Assembly: GCA_027295505.1 (NCBI GenBank)
Contig: JAPUKU010000108.1
Span: 1 to 34,625, forward strand
From: Acidobacteriota bacterium
GTDB lineage: Bacteria > Acidobacteriota > Polarisedimenticolia > JAPUKU01
Direction: 5' to 3'
Length of the DNA stretch: 34,625 nt
The notes beneath the pieces are model-generated. The model made no database searches, had not been told where the DNA came from, and was given only the letters and a program-made list of their open reading frames with translations. A program made the position numbers and the translations under genes. Below, in pieces: positions 1 to 7,335 of this stretch. Within the stretch, counting starts at the first letter, position 1. Each line of letters opens with the position of its first letter.

Positions 1-102
1 GTACCGGTGTCGGAGCCATGGGCTGGGCCGGCTCGGGCGGAGCCGCGGGCTGTACCGGTGTCGGAGCCCTGGGCTGGGCTGGCTCGGGTGGTGCCGTGGA
101 CT
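1..102. repeat. 51-bp tandem repeat, two copies at the window edge
   Basis: Positions 1-51 and 52-102 are two adjacent copies of a 51-base unit, matching at about 45 of 51 positions by hand count. They encode a 17-residue Pro/Ala/Glu/Gln-rich unit in the linker of the zinc-ribbon protein on the minus strand. More copies may lie beyond the edge. The period is a multiple of three, so copy-number change would keep the frame. It is a coding repeat, not a CRISPR array. Confidence 0.8.
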
Positions 103-229
103 CGGCGGGAGTTGGGGCGCTCAGCCTGAACATCGACCCGCAGGCACGGCACCGAACTGTGGCAGCCTTCCCGGGCGCCAGCACAGGTGCACGGTATTTC
201 TTAGCGCATCCTGGACAGGCAACTTTCAC
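1..229 (-). CDS. MJ0042-type zinc-ribbon protein, N-terminal part (runs off left edge)
   Basis: The first 76 codons of a gene that continues beyond the left edge. It starts with GTG at 229, whose GTGA overlaps the TGA stop of the upstream CheW-like gene. The protein opens with a zinc-ribbon carrying CPGC at residues 5-8 and CRAC at residues 27-30, with the pattern of the MJ0042 family (CPxCxxxY, then CxxCG.xF). After about residue 36 it becomes a Pro/Ala-rich linker with a 17-residue repeat. In this family the ribbon is usually followed by a linker and a variable C-terminal domain, often a membrane or effector domain, which is not visible here. Its role is unknown; its coupling to cheW suggests that it belongs to the chemosensory cluster. 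Codons were read by hand from the reverse complement. The zinc-binding call is fairly sure; the function is not. Confidence 0.75.
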   Translation of the reverse strand, partial: MKVACPGCAKKYRAPVLAPGKAATVRCRACGSMFRLSAPTPAESTAPPEPAQPRAPTPVQPAAPPEPAQPMAPTPV

Positions 230-885
230 GAGGCTGGGTCCGCCGCGGCCCCGGCCGGAACGAGACGTTCAAGATCGATGAGAGAGACGACCTGCTCTGC
301 CACACGCGCCACCGCACACACGGCCTGAGAGGCGCCGAGAGCAGACGCAGGCGCGCTCAAGCCCTCCAGCTCGTCTGCTGGCAGGACCTTGAGCACCTGG
401 TCCACGACCATGCCGTAGCGCTCGCCTTCAATCACCACGACTACAATGCGGCCACCGCGCGCCGGTGCCGCCCCCAACAAGATACCCATGTCCACTACCG
501 TGACCGCATGCCCGCGGAGAAACAGCACGCCGCGCACCGCTGCCGCGCTACGTGGCAGAGGCGCGACATCTTTCATGGGCAGGACCTCTTCAATGCTGGA
601 GATCGGCAGGGCGTAGAGGGAATCGGTAACTTTCACGATCAGCTGGGTGTCGCGCACCTCCGCGGTTGCCGGTGCTCCTACCGGAACTGTCGACGACCCC
701 GGAGCCGGCTCATCGCTGCTGGAGCGCACCAGAGGCGGCAGTAGATCCGTGAGCACCTGCGGCTCAGTTGCCCTGGGCTCCAGTCCGGCGGTAACCGTAT
801 CTTTCTCAGGAGCTGTCGGCGTGTGAACCACCTTGCGCGCCCGCAGCCGGGCAGAACTGCGGCCTTTTTGCCGACGCTGGCTCAT
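226..885 (-). CDS. CheW-like scaffold protein
   Basis: A 219-residue protein. Residues 1-80 form a basic, low-complexity leader (RRQKGRSSARLRARK) and a Pro/Ser-rich stretch; residues 80-212 form a CheW-like beta-barrel domain. Recognisable pieces are YALPISSIEEVLPM, the RGVLFLRGHAVTVVDM turn typical of CheW (RGxxxxRGxxVPVVDL), and GMVVDQVLKVL. CheW proteins link receptors to CheA kinase at the inner face of the membrane. The start at 885 overlaps the cheA stop as ATGA, so the two are translationally coupled and probably made in fixed ratio. The roughly 80-residue N-terminal extension is longer than in normal CheW proteins (about 150-170 residues in all). No chemoreceptor gene lies nearby, so its signal input is unknown. 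The family call is firm; the particular pathway is inferred. Confidence 0.88.
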   Translation of the reverse strand: MSQRRQKGRSSARLRARKVVHTPTAPEKDTVTAGLEPRATEPQVLTDLLPPLVRSSSDEPAPGSSTVPVGAPATAEVRDTQLIVKVTDSLYALPISSIEEVLPMKDVAPLPRSAAAVRGVLFLRGHAVTVVDMGILLGAAPARGGRIVVVVIEGERYGMVVDQVLKVLPADELEGLSAPASALGASQAVCAVARVAEQVVSLIDLERLVPAGAAADPAS

Positions 886-2840
886 GCCGGGGCTTCCTCT
901 CTAATCAGTCTGGCAACGTCCAGCATCAGCGCCACCCGATCCCCCTCCAGCTCCGCGGCGCCGTGCACAGCGGGATGTGATCCGAATCGCTGTGGCAGGG
1001 GCCGCATCATGACCTCGCGATGGCCGAGCAACGCATCGACCTCCAGACCAATAGCGCCTTCAGGCCCGCGGGCCACCACCAGAGGTTGCCGCGCCTGACG
1101 ACCCTCGCCGGACGTCCGGAAGCCCAGAAGGTCTCCCAGGTCAAAGACCGGGAGGGCAGCGGACCCCCGCAGCAGGAAGCGGTCCCGCTTCAAGGCGCTC
1201 AGGTCCTCTCCCTTGAGGACTCGGCTCTCGAGCACCGAATCAAGCGGAAGACCGATGACCGCGCCGGCCGTGCGCACCAGGAACGCCGGCACCACCGCCA
1301 GGGTTGCCGGCACCACGAGCTCAAAGGTAACCCCCTGTCCCGGAGTTGAATGGACTCGAAGCACACCTTTGAGCGCCAGAACCCGCTCCCTCACCTCGTC
1401 AAGCCCCACACCACGCCCCGAAGTCTCGCTCACCTTGGATGCGGTTGAGAGGCCGGGATGAAAGATCAGCTCGTTCAGGTGGCGGGGGTCGCTGTCCGGT
1501 TTCAGACCGTGCCTCACCGCCGCCTCACTCAGCTTCTGGAGATCGAGACCCCGTCCGTCATCCACGATGCGCAAGGTCACGTTGTGGCCGCGCGGCCATG
1601 CCTCGAGCGTGATCGTTCCGTGCTCCGGCTTGCCGGCCGCCAGGCGTTCCGCCGGAGGTTCGATGCCATGATCGACCGCGTTGCGCACCAGGTGCAGCAA
1701 GGGTGCCAGTAACGTGTCCGCGACACGCTTGTCCACCTCGGTGCCTACACCGAGACAGCGGAATTCGATCTTCTTGCCGGTGCGCCGGGTAAGGTCGCGC
1801 ACGGTGCGATCCAGTCGCGACGCAAGCCTGCGGATGGGGATCATGCGCAGCTCAACTAGGCTGGTGTGAAACTGACTCATCGCGTGGGCCAACCTCTCGG
1901 CCAGCCGACTGGCATTCTTCAGATCGATCGACGTTTCGATTGCGCCCGGTGTCCCCAGGAGAAGTTGCTCGAGACGACGGGCGTCGAGCGCCAGCTCGCC
2001 GGCCCGGCTCAAGACCGGATCGAGCCGTTCGATGTCAACCCGCACGGTATGTCCCAGATCTTCCTCGGCGGGCGGCGGTACCGCGGCCGGCTGGATCAGC
2101 GGCTGCACGCGGCCCACATTTCCGCTGGCCTGGCGGACAGCTTCTGGATCTCCCGCGATCAGGATCACGAACTCAGCGCCGTCGGCCGTGGTACGTTCCG
2201 GGACCGACGCAATCACCTCGCCCGCCGGCTCCAACCGGCCTAACAGATCCTGAAGACCGGAACTCATTTCCTCGAGGCTCCAGCAGGCCCGCACCCTGCT
2301 GAGTGGAGTCTGCCGGCGGAGATGAAAATCAAGGCGGCTCTCTTCGTACTGGCTGAGCACCGAACGCAGCGAGGCCTCATCCACTGCAGGTGGCACGCTC
2401 TGCTCAGCAGGCACCTGCGCTGGCTCGTTTGCTGCCTGTCCCACCTCGGGAGGACACACTCCCACCAGCGGATCGGGGCTGGGGCTTTTCCCTTCCGCGA
2501 GCTGCCGGACCTCGGCCTGAATGGCCCGGCACGCCTCCCGCAGCCAGGAACAGATCTCGGGGTTCCAGGCCTGTTTGCCGAGCCGCAGGCCATCGAGACT
2601 ATCCTCCAGCTGGTGGGCGGCCGCCGAGAGGCCCTTCAGATCGCTCATGCCAGCCAGCCCTTTCAAGGAATGGGCATGCCGGAATAGCGCATGAAGCTTC
2701 GGCGGCCGGGCCTCAGCACGGCTCGCGTCCGCCTCCAGATGATCGATTCCGTCCCAGAACGCCTCGAGCAATTCCTCCGCCTCGGCGCAGAAGTCCCTGA
2801 GCACGGTGCTTTTAGTCCGCATCGTCAAATAGTCACCCAT
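882..2840 (-). CDS. cheA: CheA-family chemosensory histidine kinase (first copy)
   Basis: A 652-residue kinase. Domains in order: HPt (P1) at about 10-115 with the phosphorylatable His57 in HSLKG; a Pro-rich linker; a 160-250 module starting LSQYEESRL and ending GEVIASVP, which resembles the middle module of CheA/FrzE-like kinases of gliding bacteria; a dimerisation helix pair at about 265-345; an HATPase core with N box HLVRNAVDHG (Asn387), DDGRG (427-431) and GRGVGL (475-480); and a CheW-like C-terminal domain at 515-652. All catalytic motifs are intact and there is no fused receiver. It would pass phosphate to a receiver, most simply the DUF4388-receiver protein just upstream. It overlaps the following cheW by four bases. 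The start is ATG at 2840; an in-frame ATG at 2822 is also possible. It is unlike the second CheA at 28316, so the two are not a recent duplication. Confidence 0.93.
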   Translation of the reverse strand: MGDYLTMRTKSTVLRDFCAEAEELLEAFWDGIDHLEADASRAEARPPKLHALFRHAHSLKGLAGMSDLKGLSAAAHQLEDSLDGLRLGKQAWNPEICSWLREACRAIQAEVRQLAEGKSPSPDPLVGVCPPEVGQAANEPAQVPAEQSVPPAVDEASLRSVLSQYEESRLDFHLRRQTPLSRVRACWSLEEMSSGLQDLLGRLEPAGEVIASVPERTTADGAEFVILIAGDPEAVRQASGNVGRVQPLIQPAAVPPPAEEDLGHTVRVDIERLDPVLSRAGELALDARRLEQLLLGTPGAIETSIDLKNASRLAERLAHAMSQFHTSLVELRMIPIRRLASRLDRTVRDLTRRTGKKIEFRCLGVGTEVDKRVADTLLAPLLHLVRNAVDHGIEPPAERLAAGKPEHGTITLEAWPRGHNVTLRIVDDGRGLDLQKLSEAAVRHGLKPDSDPRHLNELIFHPGLSTASKVSETSGRGVGLDEVRERVLALKGVLRVHSTPGQGVTFELVVPATLAVVPAFLVRTAGAVIGLPLDSVLESRVLKGEDLSALKRDRFLLRGSAALPVFDLGDLLGFRTSGEGRQARQPLVVARGPEGAIGLEVDALLGHREVMMRPLPQRFGSHPAVHGAAELEGDRVALMLDVARLIREEAPA

Positions 2841-2874
2841 GACCTGCCCGCAGGGCGGACGGTCTACCCGGTTT

Positions 2875-2903
2875 TATTTAGTGTCCGGATTGAGGCTTTT
2901 CAA
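2875..2903 (-). promoter_or_regulatory. Candidate internal promoter for cheA (first copy)
   Basis: The 111-base gap between the DUF4388 gene and cheA is the largest inside this cluster. On the minus strand it holds TTGAAA (2903-2898), a 17-base spacer and TAAATA (2880-2875). The -35 matches consensus at 5 of 6 positions, but the -10 only at 3 of 6. It may give cheA-cheW its own transcription; this is weak evidence. Confidence 0.35.
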
Positions 2904-2951
2904 CCGACAAGCAGCTGCACTGGAAGAAGATCCTCGGGGAACCGGAGCGGC

Positions 2952-4634
2952 TCAGCCCGCGACTGGAGAGGCGTTGACGCGCTGCTGGAGGGCGGCGTTT
3001 TCGAGGGACAGCCCGAGCTGGACCAAGAAGATCTCGAGGCTGCGTAGATCCGGAAGCGGGGTGCGCCCCTTGGCATTGTCAACGTAAAGGAGGGCGATCA
3101 CCTGGCCGGCGGCAACGAGCGGCATGAGCCCGTACTGAGTGGGGCGCAGCGGCCCGAGCGCTTCCACGATGGGCATCGCCCCAGGCTCCTCTTCGGGCGA
3201 GCCGATTCGCAGCGTGCGGTCGGAGGCCGTAGCCACAAGGAGCGGATTCTCGTCGGCATCGAACGACAGCTTGCTGACATTCGTCTCCACGTTCGATTCT
3301 TCGCCGGTGGGACCAAACCCGCCGAAGGCGACGTACCGGTGGCGGCGGCGCACGAACAGGACTGCTCGCTCCAGGAACTCGGAGGCCACGCGCAAGACCA
3401 GGATCCAGGCCTCGGAGGGATTCTCCGGCTGCCGCAGTTCACCCATGAGGCCGCGCAGGAAACCGACGGGATCGGTCACCCGCCGGCCGCTGCTTCCGGA
3501 TGAGGTACCGGGTTCGAGGCCGGCAAGGGGATCGTCTGGATCCGCGTTGGAGCGTCTCGGCCCGCTACGTATCTGCCACACGAGGGTGTGCGCCAGATCC
3601 TGGATCGCTGCCGGCAGCGCCCCCAGCGGTGTCGCGGTCAGATCCGGCTTCGAGACCAGAGCCTCGATCGGCAGTCCCTGAGTCTCCTGACGGTACTCAT
3701 CCTGACGACCCGCGCACAACCCGATCACGCGTGCCTGGATTCCATCCTGCATCAGCAGGCGCGTGAATTCGATGCCCCCTAGAAATCCTTCACCCGAGCT
3801 GTCCGGCATCAGGAGATCCACAATAACGATCGGCTTGCTACCCCCTTCAGTCCACTCTGTACAGATGCCGAGCGCCTCGGTCGCTCCGGAGGCGGTGGAG
3901 ACCCGGAACCCCTCGCTCTCCAGCTCGGTGGCAAGACGGGATCGATAAAGGGCCTCATCGTCCAGGATCAGAACCCTTGTGGCCTCCGGCGGATCGCTCT
4001 GGGTCTGAGGCCCACCCACGCTGGCCCTCCGGCGGGCCGGCTTGGCGGGAGGACCTTCACCGGGGCCGGGCACCGGATCCTCGGGCGCCGCAGGCGGCTC
4101 TGGGACGGGCGGCTCCCCCAGCCCCCGCACCGCCTCATCGACCTGGCGCGTGGCTTCAATCAGAAGATGCTGCGGACTGATCCCCTCGGTGTGGATCCAG
4201 CGCCCCGAGCGCCGGGCGTTTCCGAGCAGCGTGGCTTCCTCGATGAGCTCAAACGAGAAGTTGCCGCTGTCGAAACCAAACAGCTCTCCGATCGTGGTCT
4301 GGATCTCACGGCTCTGCACGGCACGCAGGGCCTCCGCGTCCACATCCGTGTTCTCAATCAGGAATGCTGCCGGATCCACGGAGCCGTCGGCCGGAAATCC
4401 GCGCAGCGCGGCCGCCGCCTGCTCACGCCCCATGAGGCGGTGTTCGACCAGCAAATCGTCAATTCGCCCGCTGCGTGTCGGAGTGCCAGCCGCGACGATG
4501 CAACCGTCACGAAACGCCACCCAGACTTGGCCCGTCGCCACCCTCAGTCGCAGGAGGCCCGTGCGGTGGCTGAGGTTGATGATCTGCAGGATGTCGGAGA
4601 GCGGCAGATCCTCCAGGTTCCCGATGAGGCTCAT
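2952..4634 (-). CDS. DUF4388 / receiver / GAF-like response regulator
   Basis: A 560-residue, three-part cytoplasmic protein. Residues 1-170 match the DUF4388 (PATAN-like) type: opening MSLIGNLEDLPLSDILQIIN, then TGLLRL and a FRDGCIVAA strand. Residues 170-215 are a Pro-rich linker. Residues 218-355 form a receiver with acidic pair Asp225/Asp226, phospho-acceptor Asp273 in VIVDLLMP, and Lys329 in SKPD. About eight extra residues (DSSGEGFLG) sit just after the acceptor Asp loop. Residues 385-550 look like a GAF-type sensor fold (AVLFVRRRHRYVAFGGFG, then GQVIALLYVDN). The next gene downstream is cheA, 111 bases away, so it is a likely phosphate target of that kinase. Its start overlaps the nusB stop as ATGA. 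No DNA-binding or enzymatic output domain is visible, so the output is unknown. The receiver and DUF4388 calls are solid; GAF is likely. Confidence 0.85.
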   Translation of the reverse strand: MSLIGNLEDLPLSDILQIINLSHRTGLLRLRVATGQVWVAFRDGCIVAAGTPTRSGRIDDLLVEHRLMGREQAAAALRGFPADGSVDPAAFLIENTDVDAEALRAVQSREIQTTIGELFGFDSGNFSFELIEEATLLGNARRSGRWIHTEGISPQHLLIEATRQVDEAVRGLGEPPVPEPPAAPEDPVPGPGEGPPAKPARRRASVGGPQTQSDPPEATRVLILDDEALYRSRLATELESEGFRVSTASGATEALGICTEWTEGGSKPIVIVDLLMPDSSGEGFLGGIEFTRLLMQDGIQARVIGLCAGRQDEYRQETQGLPIEALVSKPDLTATPLGALPAAIQDLAHTLVWQIRSGPRRSNADPDDPLAGLEPGTSSGSSGRRVTDPVGFLRGLMGELRQPENPSEAWILVLRVASEFLERAVLFVRRRHRYVAFGGFGPTGEESNVETNVSKLSFDADENPLLVATASDRTLRIGSPEEEPGAMPIVEALGPLRPTQYGLMPLVAAGQVIALLYVDNAKGRTPLPDLRSLEIFLVQLGLSLENAALQQRVNASPVAG

Positions 4635-5122
4635 CGACGCTCCTCCGCTTCCCCTGCCAGCACATGCTCGAGCAGTTCGAGCATGTGCACAGGCTCCGAC
4701 ATCTCGGGAGCGTCCAGACCGACAATGCGCTCCCGCAGCTGATCGAGCACTCCGTTGATGAACTGTCCGGAATCCTCGCTGCCGAAGCGCTTGGCGATCT
4801 CGATGGCTTCGTTGATCACCACCACCCGAGGGGTGTCCGGCTGAAAGAGCATCTCGTAGAGCGCCATTCGCAGCAGGTTTCGGTCGACCACAGGCATACG
4901 ATCCAGGCGCCAGTGAGCGCTGGTGCGCGCCAGCAGAGTGTCGAGTCGCGGACGAATCTGTACCGTTCCTTGGAAGAGATCTTCCGCAAATTGCTTCACG
5001 TCATCGCCCACCGTGTGGCTCTGCCAGAAGAGCGGCATGACCTCCTGGGGCTTCTGATCGGTCATGTCGACCTGAAATAGCATTTGAAGCGCAAACTCAC
5101 GTCCTCTGCGGCGCAGGCTCAT
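4631..5122 (-). CDS. nusB: Transcription antitermination factor NusB
   Basis: A 163-residue, all-helical RNA-binding protein that with NusE (S10) binds boxA RNA and supports rRNA transcription antitermination. It opens SLRRRGREFALQMLFQVD, the typical N-terminal arginine-rich first helix, and carries the conserved core WRLDRMPVVDRNLLRMALYE and the ending VVINEAIEIAKRFGSEDS. Length is normal to slightly long. It lies three bases downstream of ribH, a very common ribH-nusB order in bacteria, and overlaps the DUF4388 gene by four bases. It is transcribed with ribH from the promoter near 5653-5681. The identification is secure. Confidence 0.96.
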   Translation of the reverse strand: MSLRRRGREFALQMLFQVDMTDQKPQEVMPLFWQSHTVGDDVKQFAEDLFQGTVQIRPRLDTLLARTSAHWRLDRMPVVDRNLLRMALYEMLFQPDTPRVVVINEAIEIAKRFGSEDSGQFINGVLDQLRERIVGLDAPEMSEPVHMLELLEHVLAGEAEERR

Positions 5123-5125
5123 GGT

Positions 5126-5605
5126 CTATCTCCGCAAGCGTCGCGCCAGCTGGGCCATCTCGACGGCCGCACGCGCGGCGTGGCGTCCACGGTTCCCGGC
5201 ACTGCCCCGTTCGGAGCGGGCTCGAGCCTGCTCCAGTGTCTCGGTGGTGAGCACTCCCAAGCTCACCGGCACGCGGGTCTCCCCCGCCACCCGGCTCAAG
5301 GCGTTCACGACCTCGTGGCCCAGGATGTCGTGATGGGAAGTTTCGCCTTTGACGATAACACCCAGCGCAACCACGGCATCCACGGTGTCGCTCTCGGCAA
5401 GCCACCGCGCCGCGAGCGGAATCTCGAACGCCCCCGGGACGCGAACGACACGCAATCCCGGTTTGGTGGCGCCGAGTTCTACCAGACAGTCGAGTGCATC
5501 CGCAAGCAGATCGTTCACAATCTCCTCGTTGAAACGCGCGGCAACTACGCCAATGCGCAACCCACGGGCCGACAGATCCACATCACGGGGTAAGTTCGAA
5601 CCCAT
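5126..5605 (-). CDS. ribH: 6,7-dimethyl-8-ribityllumazine synthase
   Basis: A 159-residue enzyme of riboflavin synthesis. It condenses 5-amino-6-ribitylamino-uracil with 3,4-dihydroxy-2-butanone 4-phosphate to form lumazine. Family motifs: GVVAARFNEEIV near residue 19, VRVPGAFEIPLAA (54-66), ALGVIVKGETSHHD (80-93) with the catalytic His at 91 or 92, PVSLGVLTTET, and a C-terminal AAVEMAQLARRL. The usual GxTxHF(E/D) here reads GETSHHD, a mild variation. The ATG at 5605 has a GGAGA ribosome site about seven bases upstream. It is the first gene of the ribH-nusB-DUF4388-cheA-cheW series. Other riboflavin genes are not in the window. Confidence 0.96.
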   Translation of the reverse strand: MGSNLPRDVDLSARGLRIGVVAARFNEEIVNDLLADALDCLVELGATKPGLRVVRVPGAFEIPLAARWLAESDTVDAVVALGVIVKGETSHHDILGHEVVNALSRVAGETRVPVSLGVLTTETLEQARARSERGSAGNRGRHAARAAVEMAQLARRLRR

Positions 5606-5652
5606 CGAATCTCCGCATCTTTCGATCCTGCAAACAGTTACCCAGAGTTCAA

Positions 5653-5681
5653 ATTTTAGGTTCCGGCCAGGGCCGGGTCAA
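5653..5681 (-). promoter_or_regulatory. Candidate sigma70-type promoter for ribH-nusB cluster
   Basis: On the minus strand TTGACC (5681-5676), a 17-base spacer and TAAAAT (5658-5653); each hexamer matches consensus at 5 of 6 positions. The expected start is near 5646, about 40 bases before the ribH ATG. The -35 overlaps the stop codon of the upstream membrane-protein gene. The spacer contains the inverted repeat CCGGCC-n2-GGCCGG (5663-5676), which could be an operator or a hairpin from the upstream transcript. Confidence 0.6.
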
Positions 5682-6430
5682 GGAGTGCCCCCCAGGACCG
5701 CCAGGAGCAAGCGGCGCCAGGGAGCGGCAAGGACAGTCTTGAGAACGGCGTCGAGGAGCACCCCCCCGAGGCCCGCCCACAGGAGCGGCCAGCAGATCGG
5801 GTGCGCCGGCTCGGGGCGCGGAGGGATGCGGGCCAGAAGGGGTCGCGCCAGGGCCGTGCCCAGGGCGATGTAGGAGACGACCCGGACCAGGGCCCAGGGA
5901 GGCCACCCGAGCACCAGCACGGCGGGTACCCCCCCTCCCAGCCGGCACAGGCTCGCCACGTAGTAGGACATGTAGTTGAGTTGGGCCGCACCGAGCACCA
6001 GGGCGCCCAGACCTCCCGTTGCTACAGAAACCAGAGAAAACAGGGCAAACACCAGCGCGTGGCGGGGCAGGAACAGGGCCGGTGAGCCTTCCGGCCCCTC
6101 CCCCGTCCTCACCCATTGAACGCTCTCTTCGGCGTACTGGCGGGAACGCAGGATGGCGGCCTCCGCTTCGGGCTGCCAGAGCATCGACACGGCGGTGGCG
6201 CACAGGATCAACGCCACGGCCCACACCAGAACCGAGCTCAGTGCGCTGCGATCGTCCCCCCTGCGCACGGCAGAGGCAAAGACCGGAAACAGGGGCGCGG
6301 CCAGCAGAAACGGCAGGAGGGCCGCAGGGCTCCACCGGAAGGAGAGCAGGAAAATGGCCGCCGCCGCCGGCGCGGGCACCAGGATCACCAGCGCACGACG
6401 TACCCTGCAGAGCGGCAACGACACGCTCAC
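5678..6430 (-). CDS. Polytopic membrane protein of unknown function
   Basis: Not recognised. A 250-residue, strongly hydrophobic protein with about six predicted membrane segments: near residues 10-30, 33-53, 62-82, 120-150, 160-180 and 212-245. The central stretch HALVFALFSLVSVATGGLG and the following LNYMSYYVASL look like the most characteristic part. The loops are Arg-rich and Pro-rich (RIPPRPEP). It starts with GTG at 6430, overlapping the PfkB kinase stop as GTGA, so it is coupled to mtnP-pfkB. No catalytic motif or transporter signature was seen. Its base composition matches the neighbours. The coding call rests on clean overlap, a long open frame and plausible membrane topology. A link to nucleoside or sugar movement would be guesswork from neighbourhood only. 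Confidence 0.7.
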   Translation of the reverse strand: MSVSLPLCRVRRALVILVPAPAAAAIFLLSFRWSPAALLPFLLAAPLFPVFASAVRRGDDRSALSSVLVWAVALILCATAVSMLWQPEAEAAILRSRQYAEESVQWVRTGEGPEGSPALFLPRHALVFALFSLVSVATGGLGALVLGAAQLNYMSYYVASLCRLGGGVPAVLVLGWPPWALVRVVSYIALGTALARPLLARIPPRPEPAHPICWPLLWAGLGGVLLDAVLKTVLAAPWRRLLLAVLGGTP

Positions 6431-7335
6431 AGATCCTCGAAGTGGGTCAACCGCTTCATGGCGCGGTATCGATCCTCAATCTCACGGTAGCTCAGCTTGC
6501 TGAGCCGGTCCAGGCTGAACGCCTCAACGTTGAAGGAAGCCATCACGCTACCCATGATAATGGCCTGGCGGATAGAGGACTCTCCGAAATTGCCGCTGTT
6601 TGCGAGATATCCCATGAACCCCCCCGCGAACGAGTCCCCCGCGCCGGTCGGATCGAGGACCGACTCGAGCGGGTAGGCCGGTGCTGCGAAGGTGGCCTCA
6701 CGCGTGAACATCAGCACTCCGTACTCCCCGCGCTTGACCACCAGCGTCGAGGGCCCCCACTCGAAGATCCTCTGCGCCGTCCGCACCAGGTTCACCTCAC
6801 CCGAAAGCTGGCGGGCCTCTCCATCGTTAATCATCAACAGATTGATCTTCGAAAGGGTGCGGCGCAGGGAGTCGAGCTTGCTATCGATCCAGAAGTTCAT
6901 CGTGTCCAGGGCAACGAGCTTCGGGTCCTTCACCTGTTCCAGAACCTGCCTCTGCAGGTCGGGATCGATGTTGGCGAGGAACACCAGCTCACTGTCGCGG
7001 TACGAATCGGGGAGCCTGGGCTGGAAGTGCTCAAAAACGTTCAGCGCTGTCACCAGCGTATGAGCTTCGTTGAGGTTGTAGCCATACTTCCCGCTCCAGC
7101 GAAAGGTCTTGCCTTTCTCGGTGCACAGGCCGCTCAGATCAATTTTGCGCCGCTCGAGCACTGCCCGATCCTCCGCACGGAAATCTTCCCCCACCGCCGC
7201 CACCAGGCGCACCGAGGTGAAGAAAGACGCGGCCACCGAGAAATACGATGCCGAGCCGCCAAGCACATCCTCGGCCTGGCCAAAAGGGGTCTTCACGGTA
7301 TCGTAAGCGACCGATCCCACAACCAGAATGTTCAT
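6427..7335 (-). CDS. PfkB-family sugar/nucleoside kinase
   Basis: A 302-residue ribokinase-fold kinase. It has the N-terminal VLGGSASYFSVAA (24-36), substrate-side DTMNFWI (144-150), LMINDGEARQL (167-177) and the C-terminal signature LDPTGAGDSFAGGF (227-240) whose Asp234 is the expected catalytic base. It transfers phosphate from ATP to a sugar or nucleoside; the exact substrate cannot be read from sequence. It overlaps the mtnP stop as ATGA, so methylthioribose-1-phosphate or adenosine-related chemistry is a reasonable but unproven guess. The chain has the length typical of ribokinases and adenosine-kinase-like proteins. The family is sure; the substrate is open. Confidence 0.9.
   Translation of the reverse strand: MNILVVGSVAYDTVKTPFGQAEDVLGGSASYFSVAASFFTSVRLVAAVGEDFRAEDRAVLERRKIDLSGLCTEKGKTFRWSGKYGYNLNEAHTLVTALNVFEHFQPRLPDSYRDSELVFLANIDPDLQRQVLEQVKDPKLVALDTMNFWIDSKLDSLRRTLSKINLLMINDGEARQLSGEVNLVRTAQRIFEWGPSTLVVKRGEYGVLMFTREATFAAPAYPLESVLDPTGAGDSFAGGFMGYLANSGNFGESSIRQAIIMGSVMASFNVEAFSLDRLSKLSYREIEDRYRAMKRLTHFEDL

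Noticed and set aside
1-102. Possible CRISPR-like or minisatellite array
   Set aside because: Only two adjacent copies, no spacers, and the unit encodes an in-frame 17-residue linker repeat.
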